Below, piece after piece: positions 7,041 to 14,893 of a stretch of DNA of 50,055 nucleotides (position 1 is its first letter; every line of letters begins with the position of its first letter). A program made the position numbers and the translations under genes. The stretch is from a virus: positions 1 through 50,055 of the IMG/VR virus record IMGVR_UViG_3300031576_000069. One strand, 5' to 3'. The notes under the pieces are model-generated. The model was not told the origin of the DNA, did no database searches, and saw only the letters and a program-made list of their open reading frames with translations.

Positions 7041-7259
7041 CTAGCGCGTGTTGTCGGCAGGTGGGGCAGGGGGTTCTGCGCGATCTGGCCCTTGGCGCTG
7101 GTCACCGCGCAGAATGCGCAGGATGCGCTCGCCGATATGCCCGAGCGGGCGCAGACGCCAGACGTAGGCCACGGCCTGGACGGCCGCGTTTACGACCTCC
7201 GGGTGATCGCGCTTGTTGTAGGGACCGCGCTTACGCCGTTTGCGCCACCATCTGCGCAT
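7041..7259 (-). CDS. Basic hypothetical protein, 72 aa
   Basis: Highly basic N-terminus (RRWWRKRRKRGPYNK) and a helical middle; possibly nucleic-acid binding. No clear RBS; the gene follows the putative holin-like gene by about 45 bp and is the last of the lysis block before P4. 6960-7040 otherwise shows nothing. Confidence 0.5.
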   Translation of the reverse strand: MRRWWRKRRKRGPYNKRDHPEVVNAAVQAVAYVWRLRPLGHIGERILRILRGDQRQGPDRAEPPAPPADNTR

Positions 7260-7303
7260 GCTCGTGATCGGCGCGCTCGCGCGCTATCCCTGGTCAGAGT
7301 CCC

Positions 7304-7807
7304 CTACTTCGGGGGCTCTGCCGACGGCTGGACGGCCTTCAGTTGCTCATCGAACGAGGAGACGACTTCGTCGATCAATTCGCCCGCGAACTCGGCGCCC
7401 GCGCCGCCGGCCGCGCCGGGGAAGGCCTTGGCCACTAGGGTCTTGACGAAGGTCTTGCGGTGGGCACCCGCCCCGCGATCGGGGATCAGGTACTCGGCGA
7501 GCTTGGCGGTCGCGAGCACCCACTCGCGCACGAGCGCGGCCAGTACCGGATCCGTCGTGTCGGGATGGAGTGCGCGCTGGAGCGCGCGCGCGGTCCGCGC
7601 GGCGACCATGGAGGTCACGGCGCGCTTGATCGGCGCGGCCGCGGCCGCCAGGCCCATGGTGACACCCGAGCCCAGGAGCCAGAGCCACCACTTGTCGACC
7701 AGCGCGCGCACGCCCTGTGCGGCTGGCTCCGCCACCGGGGCCGCCATCTCGGCCGCGGCCGCCAGTGCCTGCGGCACCAGATCCAGGATCATCATCGGGT
7801 CCACCAT
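7304..7807 (-). CDS. Holin-like membrane protein (LLH-type, tentative), 167 aa
   Basis: One strong hydrophobic segment (KWWLWLLGSGVTMGLAAAAA) with Ala-rich flanks, then a charged helical C-terminal domain with KTFVKTLVAKAFPG and ELIDEVVSSFDEQLKA. This order (N-terminal TM, then a soluble helical domain rich in Lys and Val/Ala) fits LLH-type phage holins, but is not specific. GGAGG precedes the ATG by 7 nt. Its place in the lysis block supports the idea. Confidence 0.55.
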   Translation of the reverse strand: MVDPMMILDLVPQALAAAAEMAAPVAEPAAQGVRALVDKWWLWLLGSGVTMGLAAAAAPIKRAVTSMVAARTARALQRALHPDTTDPVLAALVREWVLATAKLAEYLIPDRGAGAHRKTFVKTLVAKAFPGAAGGAGAEFAGELIDEVVSSFDEQLKAVQPSAEPPK

Positions 7808-7846
7808 GTACGCCTCCCCGCCCGCGTCAGCGCGGGCGATAGCCCG

Positions 7847-8251
7847 TCAGCGTCTGATCTCGGCCTTCCATAGGAGATCGAGTTCGCGCTCGCTCGCCCC
7901 CCTCTCCTCGAGGACCACCGGCAGGGGGGCCCCTCCCCCGGGAGGCAAACGGGCCGCGCGGTCTACGACGCGCTCGAGCGCGCTCGCCCGGTAGACCTTG
8001 ATGCGCGCCGGGCACACCAGGGCTCGGACCGCGGATGGCAGGAGCAGTCCGGCCAGCCCCGGGCACTCGCGCTCGACCCACCACAGGCCGTAGACAGGGG
8101 AGCACGCCCTGCCGGCGGCCTCCGCGCGCTCGCGCCAGTACGCGGCCTCGCCCGCGGTGCCGACGCGGGCCCTGGCGCTAGCGCACCAGGTGGCGACCGC
8201 CAGGCCGGCCGCGAAGGCGATCGACGTCCACGCCGGGCCGCGCATACCCAT
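7847..8251 (-). CDS. Membrane-anchored protein, possible spanin-like, 134 aa
   Basis: An N-terminal hydrophobic segment (TSIAFAAGLAVATWCASARA) is followed by about 105 periplasm-like residues with helical charge pattern and four Cys. Topology (short cytoplasmic end, one TM, external domain) and position between lysis genes fit an inner-membrane spanin subunit, but no family was recognised. The ATG overlaps the upstream stop (TGATG). Confidence 0.5.
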   Translation of the reverse strand: MGMRGPAWTSIAFAAGLAVATWCASARARVGTAGEAAYWRERAEAAGRACSPVYGLWWVERECPGLAGLLLPSAVRALVCPARIKVYRASALERVVDRAARLPPGGGAPLPVVLEERGASERELDLLWKAEIRR

Positions 8252-8391
8252 CAGCCGCCACCCCCGCCGTCAACCCGCCGGCGGAGCCCGTGCGGGCGCA
8301 CGCGCGCCATCGCGCTCACCGCGCGCTCCGCCACGCGCTTGGCGATCTCGATCAGGAACGCGAGGGCCAACTGCCAGAGTATCCCTAGCAT
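8251..8391 (-). CDS. Small single-TM protein, 46 aa
   Basis: MLGILWQLALAFLIEIAKRV forms one amphipathic-to-hydrophobic helix, followed by an Arg-rich tail ending in a Gly run. GGGGA lies about 5 nt before the ATG, and the stop overlaps the next start. Small basic-tailed TM proteins in this position are often holin or antiholin candidates. Confidence 0.55.
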   Translation of the reverse strand: MLGILWQLALAFLIEIAKRVAERAVSAMARVRPHGLRRRVDGGGGG

Positions 8392-8408
8392 GATTCCCCG
8401 GATGCCCC

Positions 8409-8924
8409 CTAGAACCCGACGCTGACGATGAAGCCGAGCCAGTCCCGCCAGTCGTCCCAGCGGAACCTGTCGCCAGGGAGCGGCATCTTGACCTGGGGGC
8501 CGAACCACATGGGCGGGAACACCGTGCGCCGCAGGTGCGCGCGCGACCACTCCGAACTCCAGAGTCGGCCGCTGAGAGCCGGGAGGTTGGCGTCGATGGT
8601 CAGTAGGGGCCGCATGTTCTCCCCCTGCTTGATCGCCCCCCCGAGCCCGAACTCAAGGTAGTCCCGCATGGGATCGCGCACGGGCTTGCCGTCCTGGCCG
8701 GATTCGTACTTGCCGTGGAAGGTCCACACCGGTAGGTAGGCCCCGGCCGCGACTTCGCCCTCGAAGTTCACGAGCCCGCACGCCTTGCCCTCCTTGGCCT
8801 TCTCGGCCGCCAGGGAGGCCAAGCCGGGTATGCTCAGCAGGTCCGTCGCGCGCGCCGGCGCCGTCAGCGCCGCCATCAGCGTGCACCCCATCATCACCGC
8901 CATCCGCATCATCTTGTTCACCAT
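8409..8924 (-). CDS. Secreted, possibly outer-membrane beta-barrel protein, 171 aa
   Basis: Clear Sec signal peptide (MAVMMGCTLMAALTAPARAT, cleavage near residue 26). The mature part has alternating strands (DYLEFGLGGAIKQGE, PLLTIDANLP, FIVSVGF) and ends in Phe, the usual terminal residue of proteins inserted by the BAM machinery. A small phage-encoded outer-membrane protein could block superinfection or aid release. No family recognised; the barrel reading is inference from the strand pattern and C-terminus. Confidence 0.6.
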   Translation of the reverse strand: MVNKMMRMAVMMGCTLMAALTAPARATDLLSIPGLASLAAEKAKEGKACGLVNFEGEVAAGAYLPVWTFHGKYESGQDGKPVRDPMRDYLEFGLGGAIKQGENMRPLLTIDANLPALSGRLWSSEWSRAHLRRTVFPPMWFGPQVKMPLPGDRFRWDDWRDWLGFIVSVGF

Positions 8925-8957
8925 CGTGTCGATCCTCCGTGATCCGGCATGAGCCGG

Positions 8958-9509
8958 TTATCCTGCGGGTGTGTCCTCGATTCCGGTCAGCGCGGCGGCC
9001 AAGCTGGCGTAGAAACGCGGCCACGGGAAGCCCGCGGGGTCGGTCTTGCGCTGGGGGGCCACATGCGCGTGGCCTACAACATTCCCGGCGTTCAGACCGT
9101 AGCGGCGGCAATCGCGCGCGCACAGCGAGAGCACGGTCTCAAGTTGGACCTCCGGATAGGGGTCCGCGCCGGTGTTCGAGTTCTCGATCTCGATGCCGAT
9201 GCTCCGCTGGTTGAGCGCGCCACGGCCTTGCCAGATACTGTTGCCGGCGTGCCATGCCTCGTCCTCGTCGTTGACCAGGCGCACGATCCGCCCGTCCTTG
9301 GCGACCACCAGGTGGGCGCTAGTAGGGTTCTGTCGGTCCGCTTTGCAGAGCCAGGAGATAGCGCCCTCGAACGCGCCGGCCGTGGCGTGCAGGACGATCA
9401 GATCGATGGGCATGCGCCGAGGTCCCCGCCGGTTAGGGCTCGGCCGCTGTTCCTCCGGAGCAAGGATCCTCGGCGTGATGAACACGAAGGGCTCTGGCTT
9501 GTCGTTCAT
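8958..9509 (-). CDS. N-acetylmuramoyl-L-alanine amidase (Amidase_2 endolysin), 183 aa
   Basis: Cleaves the amide bond between muramic acid and the peptide stem. Zinc ligands: His41 in LIVLHATAG and His147 or His149 in VVGHAHVAP, with KTDPAGFPW (Lys155, Asp157) completing the active site; SAHLVVAKDGRIVRLV is the core strand pair. One catalytic domain, no cell-wall binding domain. The N-terminus has no signal peptide, so it needs a holin. The ATG overlaps the stop of the 69-aa membrane gene (ATGA). The longer reading frame upstream is out of place. Confidence 0.93.
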   Translation of the reverse strand: MNDKPEPFVFITPRILAPEEQRPSPNRRGPRRMPIDLIVLHATAGAFEGAISWLCKADRQNPTSAHLVVAKDGRIVRLVNDEDEAWHAGNSIWQGRGALNQRSIGIEIENSNTGADPYPEVQLETVLSLCARDCRRYGLNAGNVVGHAHVAPQRKTDPAGFPWPRFYASLAAALTGIEDTPAG

Positions 9510-9715
9510 TTCGGAGGCTCTTTTTGGCTCCAGAGTAGATGCCCGCAAACGAACCCGAGCGCGAACGGGATCGCGGGATGGGCGTGCGCCCACGCGAGCA
9601 CGATCTCGCTGATGGTATCGCCCGCCACGGGCGTGCTCGCCACGTAGATGTCCCACACGATGAGCGCGGCCACGGAGCCCATGACGATCATCTTCGTCGC
9701 CTTCTGGGTGTTCAT
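9506..9715 (-). CDS. Two-TM holin-like protein, 69 aa
   Basis: Two hydrophobic segments (IVMGSVAALIVWDIYVA and HPAIPFALGFVCGHLLW) separated by a short loop GDTISEIVLAW. This is the layout of small class II holins and matches a phage membrane protein family often found next to amidases. Directly precedes and overlaps the amidase gene. Confidence 0.7.
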   Translation of the reverse strand: MNTQKATKMIVMGSVAALIVWDIYVASTPVAGDTISEIVLAWAHAHPAIPFALGFVCGHLLWSQKEPPK

Positions 9716-9731
9716 CGTCTCCTCCCGTGTT

Positions 9732-9869
9732 CAACTTGGACGATCATCGACTGGCCTCGATGCCCGCCGATGGCGCGCGGTTTTCTCTCGGGGTGATGAT
9801 CCCAAGTGCCGCCAGTGCTATCAGCGCTAGGACGAGCACAAACCAGCCGGTTACGACACGCTCCAGCAC
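9732..9869 (-). CDS. Small TM protein at the start of the lysis block, 45 aa
   Basis: One hydrophobic helix (GWFVLVLALIALAALGII) followed by a basic tail (ENARHRRASRPVDDRPS). GTG start with GGAGG 6 nt upstream. An in-frame ATG at 9896 would lie at or near the predicted transcription start of promoter 9901-9923 (a possible leaderless 54-aa version). The gene fits the gap before the holin-like gene exactly. Confidence 0.6.
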
Positions 9870-9900
9870 GGGAATCCTCCATGATTTATAGTTCATCCTC

Positions 9901-9923
9901 AGTATAACAGTTCGATGTCGAAC
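9901..9923 (-). promoter_or_regulatory. Extended -10 promoter with 14-bp palindrome (lysis block)
   Basis: TGTTATACT on the minus strand gives an extended -10; no convincing -35 is found at 16-18 bp. Immediately upstream lies GTTCGATGTCGAAC (9910-9923), a 6+2+6 palindrome that overlaps where RNA polymerase would sit. This suggests a regulated promoter, either repressed at the palindrome or activated by a protein. The palindrome is unlike that of P1-P4. Confidence 0.6.
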
Positions 9924-9955
9924 GGGAGCATCTTCGCCGTCAGGGTCAGGTTCCG

Positions 9956-10651
9956 TTAGACTATTCTCAGCACGCGGTTCGCGGGCAGGAACGTGCTCCC
10001 GATCTTGGTGTCGCCGATCGTCTGCGCGTCCACGGAGTTAAGGCGCAGGCGGTCCGCGAACTTGGTGGTCATCCTGATGAGGTCGCCGGGAGAGCGATCC
10101 GCGTCGAGCGCGACCGAGACGGTGATCGTGCCAGCGATCTTGTCCACGGCGCGAATCTCACCCACGTCCTGGTCGGCGACTTTGGCCCACGCTCCGGGGA
10201 ATGCGTTGTCGAGCACGGTCGGCGAGACAGCGAGCACGGTCTCCCCCGCTGGCTCAGTGGCGACCAACGCCCCGATGACTGTGTCAGGTGCACCCAGGAC
10301 ATCCACCTCGTCGCCGATCGATGCCTCCGGCGGGAAATACGTACCGGCCATGATGCTCACTGGGTAGGGCCAAGAGATGTCGAACGGAGCAGGATCCGCT
10401 AAGGCTGGGACCGCTATCTGGAATGTCCGGCACCGGAAGCGCCCGCCCGTGTTCGATTCCAGCGCCTCCTCACGGATGGAGGCCTCGATCGAGCCTGAGA
10501 TAATCGAATCGATGACGAGCGTTTTCGAGTGGTCGAGCGCGTGAGCCGCATTGTGCGGGCACGCCGCTGGCTCTGCCTCCTCCCATGTCGTGAGGTAGGC
10601 CTGCTCGACGTTGCAGTAGACTCTGAACTCGAATAGGCGTTTTTCGTTCAT
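9956..10651 (-). CDS. Virion-associated protein of the tail region, 231 aa
   Basis: Beta-rich protein (N-terminal domain with CNVEQAYLTTWEEAEPAACP; C-terminal domain with repeated ADRLRLNSVDAQ-type strands). No family recognised. It is the last gene of the 30-kb late unit and starts within TAATG of the fibre gene, so it is probably a tail or receptor-related component. Confidence 0.65.
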   Translation of the reverse strand: MNEKRLFEFRVYCNVEQAYLTTWEEAEPAACPHNAAHALDHSKTLVIDSIISGSIEASIREEALESNTGGRFRCRTFQIAVPALADPAPFDISWPYPVSIMAGTYFPPEASIGDEVDVLGAPDTVIGALVATEPAGETVLAVSPTVLDNAFPGAWAKVADQDVGEIRAVDKIAGTITVSVALDADRSPGDLIRMTTKFADRLRLNSVDAQTIGDTKIGSTFLPANRVLRIV

Positions 10652-11610
10652 TACTGTAACCCGAAAGCCACCACGTAAACGTCCGTGAAATCAGTGAGTT
10701 GACCACTTCGAATCCGCGTCTCGATGGTGATCGAGCCCGCCGCCTGGCTGGTCAAGAACGTCATCGTGCCGTCGGAACTGGAGGATCTGTTTGCCGTGAT
10801 GAACACGCAGTAATTCGCGTTCGTGAAATCCGTATCCCAGGTGATGGTGTACTGGCCGGTGGCATTGCGAACGACGGACGTGATGTTGAGCGAGCCGGTG
10901 ATCGCCCCGTTGGATCCGGTGAACTTGACCCACGCCTTGGCGGAGGATTCCTTCGTGATCTGGTTCGCTGTCGGGGGCGCGTTCGCCGTGCCCGAGATGT
11001 TGATCCGCCCGGCCGTGATCTCCGACGCCGGGTTCGAGAAGTCGGGGATGTCGAGCAGGAACCCCCGTGCGTCCTCGAAGTCTACTAGAACGGCCGCATC
11101 AAAGAGCGCGAAACCGCCACCCTGCTCGACTAAGAGATTGAGGCGAACAGTCGTTGCTCCTGCGGCGACCAGTTGAGTCACCTCAAGGAGTTGGTAGGCC
11201 CCGCTACCAGAATGGAACGCGGATACCGTGGTCGCAACGCCGTCGGTTATCTGCAGGCGCGCGATATTCGGAGTAGATGTCTTGACCCAGCACCAGGCCT
11301 TGACGAAACGGCTCTTGAGCGATTTGAATTCGTAGGCGTCCTGACGAAGTCGAGCCTGAGCCGAAGCCCCCGAAGTCACTTTAACAGCGAGTGCACTCCT
11401 CTTGCTATCGGCATCGGAGGCTGAGATGGCTCCGACGCCGTCGAGCGTCCAGGAAACCGGCGTCGGCCCCGAGAAGGACTCGAAGTCTCCATTGCGAATG
11501 AGGCTCAAGTGCGCGAAGTTCAAGAATTTGAAATTGTCGTTCCACTTCGACGCCGATGGGATCTCGCTCTCGGCGTCGACAAAGATGTGCGGAAGTCCGG
11601 TCGTTCCCAT
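10651..11610 (-). CDS. Tail fibre / receptor-binding protein, 319 aa
   Basis: Begins GLPHIFVDAESEIPSASKWN, the PSA.W.DNF type N-terminus of phage fibres that attach to the tail tip. The middle is a carbohydrate-binding-like beta-sandwich (residues about 40-180, SGSGAYQLLEVTQLV...). The C-terminal 110 residues (KAWVKFTGSNGAITGSLNIT, GQYTITWDTDFTNANYCVFI) match a module common at the tips of phage fibres. One nucleotide overlaps the hub gene upstream. Likely determines host binding. Confidence 0.8.
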   Translation of the reverse strand: MGTTGLPHIFVDAESEIPSASKWNDNFKFLNFAHLSLIRNGDFESFSGPTPVSWTLDGVGAISASDADSKRSALAVKVTSGASAQARLRQDAYEFKSLKSRFVKAWCWVKTSTPNIARLQITDGVATTVSAFHSGSGAYQLLEVTQLVAAGATTVRLNLLVEQGGGFALFDAAVLVDFEDARGFLLDIPDFSNPASEITAGRINISGTANAPPTANQITKESSAKAWVKFTGSNGAITGSLNITSVVRNATGQYTITWDTDFTNANYCVFITANRSSSSDGTMTFLTSQAAGSITIETRIRSGQLTDFTDVYVVAFGLQ

Positions 11611-14078
11611 TAGCGTATCTCCTCTAGGACGAGTCGCGTATCCATCGCACCGATGTCATGCCCGGCGGAGAGCACCCTGCCCAGGATGTCGAATGCGCTC
11701 TGCTGTTCATGCCCGTACAGGCGTATACGCGTATCGCCCACGAAGCGGCTCGAGTCCCCCACGTGCCACTTCGGGTCCGGCTCCGCGTCCGCCACCTGCA
11801 GGAGCAACGTGTCCGCGAGTTCAAGTTGCGGAGTGAAATCGATCACGATCTCGAACACCGGACGCGGTTTTTTGAATAGGTTGAAGTACCCGATCGCGAG
11901 CCCGGTCGCGATGTCGGCATCCGGGTCGATGAGTATCTGCCCGCCGCCGATGGACAGCCGGAGCGTGCCGTAGCGGTCGATGCTCGTCGGCCGAGAGTCA
12001 TTCTGCGTTGTCGGGTTCACGATCTTTTCGGACCCACCGTAAGTGGCCCTGATCTCGTTGAACACGCGGTCCACGCCGTCGGTCACGCGGCTGAACTGCT
12101 TGAGGTTCTTGAGGTTGACCACGAGGTCCGGGTTTGGGTCGTAGGCCCTGGCCCTGAAAAAGAGCTTGCCGTCGCGCGAGAACCCCCACTCGTAGTTCGC
12201 GATCTCGCCCAGGCGCTTGATAGCCTCCAGGACGGTCAGGCCCAGGAAGTTCGCCATCTTGATCAGGGTCGTGGAGGTCGTCCAGTTTATGACCAATTCC
12301 GAGAGCACCGGGCTCGCCGTGCCGGACGGGGCGGAAAATAAGGTCCGGGTCTTGAGATAGCGCTTGATCGCTGATTGGATTTGACCGCCGGCGCCAACGG
12401 CCACGAACGGATCGTAAATTATGTTATCAATGGAGGTCGCTGTTTCGTACGCGATGGACGTCCCCGAGGGCAAGCTCTCGATGCGCTCGAGGAGCCCCCA
12501 CGCCTGCGGATTCCCCACCCCGGCGTCGATCGCCTGGGTGACGATATTGCTAGAGAACAGAACCTCCTGGGGAGCGGGGAGCACGCCCGGCGAAACGCGT
12601 ATGTCGTCGAATGGCTTGTCCACACTGGACGTGCCGATCATCCCCAGGTGCGTGCTCGTGACATGCGTATTGTCCGTAACGGTGAACAGCGGGGTCGGGC
12701 TGTTGTCGAAATAGATTTTGAATTCACCGGAGGGAGAGCGCGTGATCCTGATCGTGTGCAGTGCGTCATCGGAGTTCAGGGCCTGCGCGAGGACCGTGCC
12801 GTCGATTCCGCTCCCATCCAGGCGATTAAGGGCCAGGAACTGCCCGACCACAGATTGCGACAGTCTAATCGAGTATCCGGTAGGGTTCTGGAAATCGGTG
12901 CTCGTGTTCATGAAGAAGAAGTACATCTGACCGGTGTTGGCGGTCAACGCCATCTTGATCTCCCAGGTGCCGTACGCCAGGGCCGACGGAGTGTGTATCG
13001 CGTTCGTGAAGAATCCCGTATGATAGAGCGTGCCCGCCGAGATATACCACTGACCAAACGCACCGAATGCGACATCCCAGGACCTTGGCGAACCATCGAG
13101 ATAGGACCCGTCGTTGAAGTCGTCGAAGATGCGCATGCCCTCGATCTTCACGTCCCCGGGGCTGGTGTCGGTCTCGACATCGGTCTTGACCCCGGCGTCC
13201 CAGTCAGTCTTGGTGGTGAACACACGCTTGTTCAGCACCTGGTTCGGGAAGATGACGGGGTCGACCACCATCTCCGAGGCGAGGAGCCCGGCCGCCGAGC
13301 CCAGGCTCTCGACCAGGTCATCGATCTTCTGGTCCTGGAGCCAGCGCAGGTAGTCGATGCGCGGAGAGCCCTCGAGCACCGTGGGCGCGACCGTGAACGT
13401 GATCTTCACCGGCTGGTTGAACACGCTGAGTTGTGAGACCGTGTAGTCTACGCCCTGCTTTTTGGTCAGGCCGGCGAGGCGCACGGCATTCACGCGCCCC
13501 ACGCCTGTCTGAGCGGAGAAGAAATCCTTGTTGACGCCGTCGACGGTGCCGACCATGACCTCATTGACGATCGTCGTCGACACGGCTTCCGCGTTCGCGC
13601 GCTCGAGCAGGATGTGCTTGCTCTCCACGGTGACGACCGCGACCTTGCGCGCGGGATAGGCCTCGAAGCCCACAGCGCGGCCGACGAACAGCGGGATCGC
13701 CGCGGACTCTGTGCCGTCCTCCAACTCGTAGAACACATCGAGCGCGAACTCCATGAGTTGCGGCTCGTAGCCCAGCCTGGCCACCAAGTCGGGCTTGAAC
13801 TTCCCGTTCGGGTTCCTGGGGCTCCACTCGTTGGTCTCGTTCCTGAGTTCGATCGTGATGTTCGAGGTCTTGAACTCGTTGATGGCCGCGCGGTCGAGTT
13901 GGTCGCGCGTGGGCGACACGGCGGCCACCTGCGAGCGCTGGATCTCAGTGGCCGATGCCTCGAGCTTGAACGCCTGGGTATCGGTGTCCCAGTACCGGCG
14001 GCGATAGGATAGCTTCCAGCGGATGATCTTAGAGCGCCCCCTCTGCGCGACAAGCGTCGGAACCGAGAGCGCGAGCAT
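11610..14078 (-). CDS. Tail hub / tip protein with lectin-like insert, 822 aa
   Basis: Three parts are visible. The N-terminal third (ALSVPTLVAQRGRSKIIRWK... FVGRAVGFEAYPARKVAVVT) and C-terminal third (DRVFNEIRATYGGSEKIVNP, PVFEIVIDFTPQLELADTLL, ending TRLVLEEIR) have the character of baseplate-hub (gp27-like) beta domains. Between them, about residues 330-510, lies a concanavalin/LamG-type sandwich (SWDVAFGAFGQWYISAGTLY, TWEIKMALTANTGQMYFFFM) that may bind glycans. The ATG overlaps the upstream stop (TAATG). Largest tail gene besides the fibre-repeat protein; sits after the tape measure as expected of a tip protein. Confidence 0.72.
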   Translation of the reverse strand: MLALSVPTLVAQRGRSKIIRWKLSYRRRYWDTDTQAFKLEASATEIQRSQVAAVSPTRDQLDRAAINEFKTSNITIELRNETNEWSPRNPNGKFKPDLVARLGYEPQLMEFALDVFYELEDGTESAAIPLFVGRAVGFEAYPARKVAVVTVESKHILLERANAEAVSTTIVNEVMVGTVDGVNKDFFSAQTGVGRVNAVRLAGLTKKQGVDYTVSQLSVFNQPVKITFTVAPTVLEGSPRIDYLRWLQDQKIDDLVESLGSAAGLLASEMVVDPVIFPNQVLNKRVFTTKTDWDAGVKTDVETDTSPGDVKIEGMRIFDDFNDGSYLDGSPRSWDVAFGAFGQWYISAGTLYHTGFFTNAIHTPSALAYGTWEIKMALTANTGQMYFFFMNTSTDFQNPTGYSIRLSQSVVGQFLALNRLDGSGIDGTVLAQALNSDDALHTIRITRSPSGEFKIYFDNSPTPLFTVTDNTHVTSTHLGMIGTSSVDKPFDDIRVSPGVLPAPQEVLFSSNIVTQAIDAGVGNPQAWGLLERIESLPSGTSIAYETATSIDNIIYDPFVAVGAGGQIQSAIKRYLKTRTLFSAPSGTASPVLSELVINWTTSTTLIKMANFLGLTVLEAIKRLGEIANYEWGFSRDGKLFFRARAYDPNPDLVVNLKNLKQFSRVTDGVDRVFNEIRATYGGSEKIVNPTTQNDSRPTSIDRYGTLRLSIGGGQILIDPDADIATGLAIGYFNLFKKPRPVFEIVIDFTPQLELADTLLLQVADAEPDPKWHVGDSSRFVGDTRIRLYGHEQQSAFDILGRVLSAGHDIGAMDTRLVLEEIR

Positions 14079-14893
14079 TAGTGCTCCTCCAATTCCAGGG
14101 AGAGATCGTAGCCGTTCGCCTTGTAGAGCGAGGAGTACGCGGAGGGTGCGCCCCCGGGCGTTGCCGTAACGGTGAATATCTCGCTCGGGCGCTCGACCGG
14201 CTCCAGGTAGCACGTGAACAGCCCGTCGCGCACAAGCTGGCGTAGGGAATCGTAGTCAGCCTTGGCCAGGAGGTTGAACCCCACGCGCGCGCGGAAGCGC
14301 TCGACCCTATTCCCAGCCCAGCGAAGCATGTTGACGATCTGACCCTTGTCGGCCATCCCGCTGATGACCGAGGTCGGGACGGGCCCGAAGTCGATGCGTG
14401 ATGGCCCCTGGTCGGTCGGGAACGCGAACTTGGTCGACAGGACGAATATCTCGGTGGCCTCGAAGTTCGGAGAACCTGGCAGTCCGGTTGCGCTGAGATC
14501 CAGGCGAATCTTCTGGCTGGTGTTCGCGCCCACGGACATGACGGTCACCTTGTTGGTCCCCGGCGTCTCCGCCCCGACGAAGATGGAGGTATAGACGGCC
14601 CCGCCGTCCCATCGCCGGAGCGTGAACGACGAGGCGTTGTGCCCCACTAGGATCACGGTGTCGAATGTGCGCGCGATGCCCTGCCCACCGGAATTGAACT
14701 CGAACAGGATTTGGTACGCGAAGGAGGATGGTAATCCAGCCCGCCACTTGAGGCCCTCGGTATCGCGATCGAACAGCCTGTACAAGGTGGCGGCGCCGAC
14801 GCCATCCCCTCCTAGAGGAAAGCCCGGAACGAACGAGATCATGGTCTCCGCGTCTGCGAAATTCTTGGAGAAGAACTTTGGCTCGCCGGCCAT
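14078..14893 (-). CDS. Tail protein, distal-tail position, 271 aa
   Basis: Beta-rich protein (TVILVGHNASSFTLRRWDGG, KIRLDLSATGLPGSPNFEAT) directly after the tape measure and before the hub, the usual place of a distal tail protein. The family was not recognised; assignment is by position and composition. Single-nucleotide overlaps (TAG/TAATG type) join it to both neighbours. Confidence 0.65.
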   Translation of the reverse strand: MAGEPKFFSKNFADAETMISFVPGFPLGGDGVGAATLYRLFDRDTEGLKWRAGLPSSFAYQILFEFNSGGQGIARTFDTVILVGHNASSFTLRRWDGGAVYTSIFVGAETPGTNKVTVMSVGANTSQKIRLDLSATGLPGSPNFEATEIFVLSTKFAFPTDQGPSRIDFGPVPTSVISGMADKGQIVNMLRWAGNRVERFRARVGFNLLAKADYDSLRQLVRDGLFTCYLEPVERPSEIFTVTATPGGAPSAYSSLYKANGYDLSLELEEH

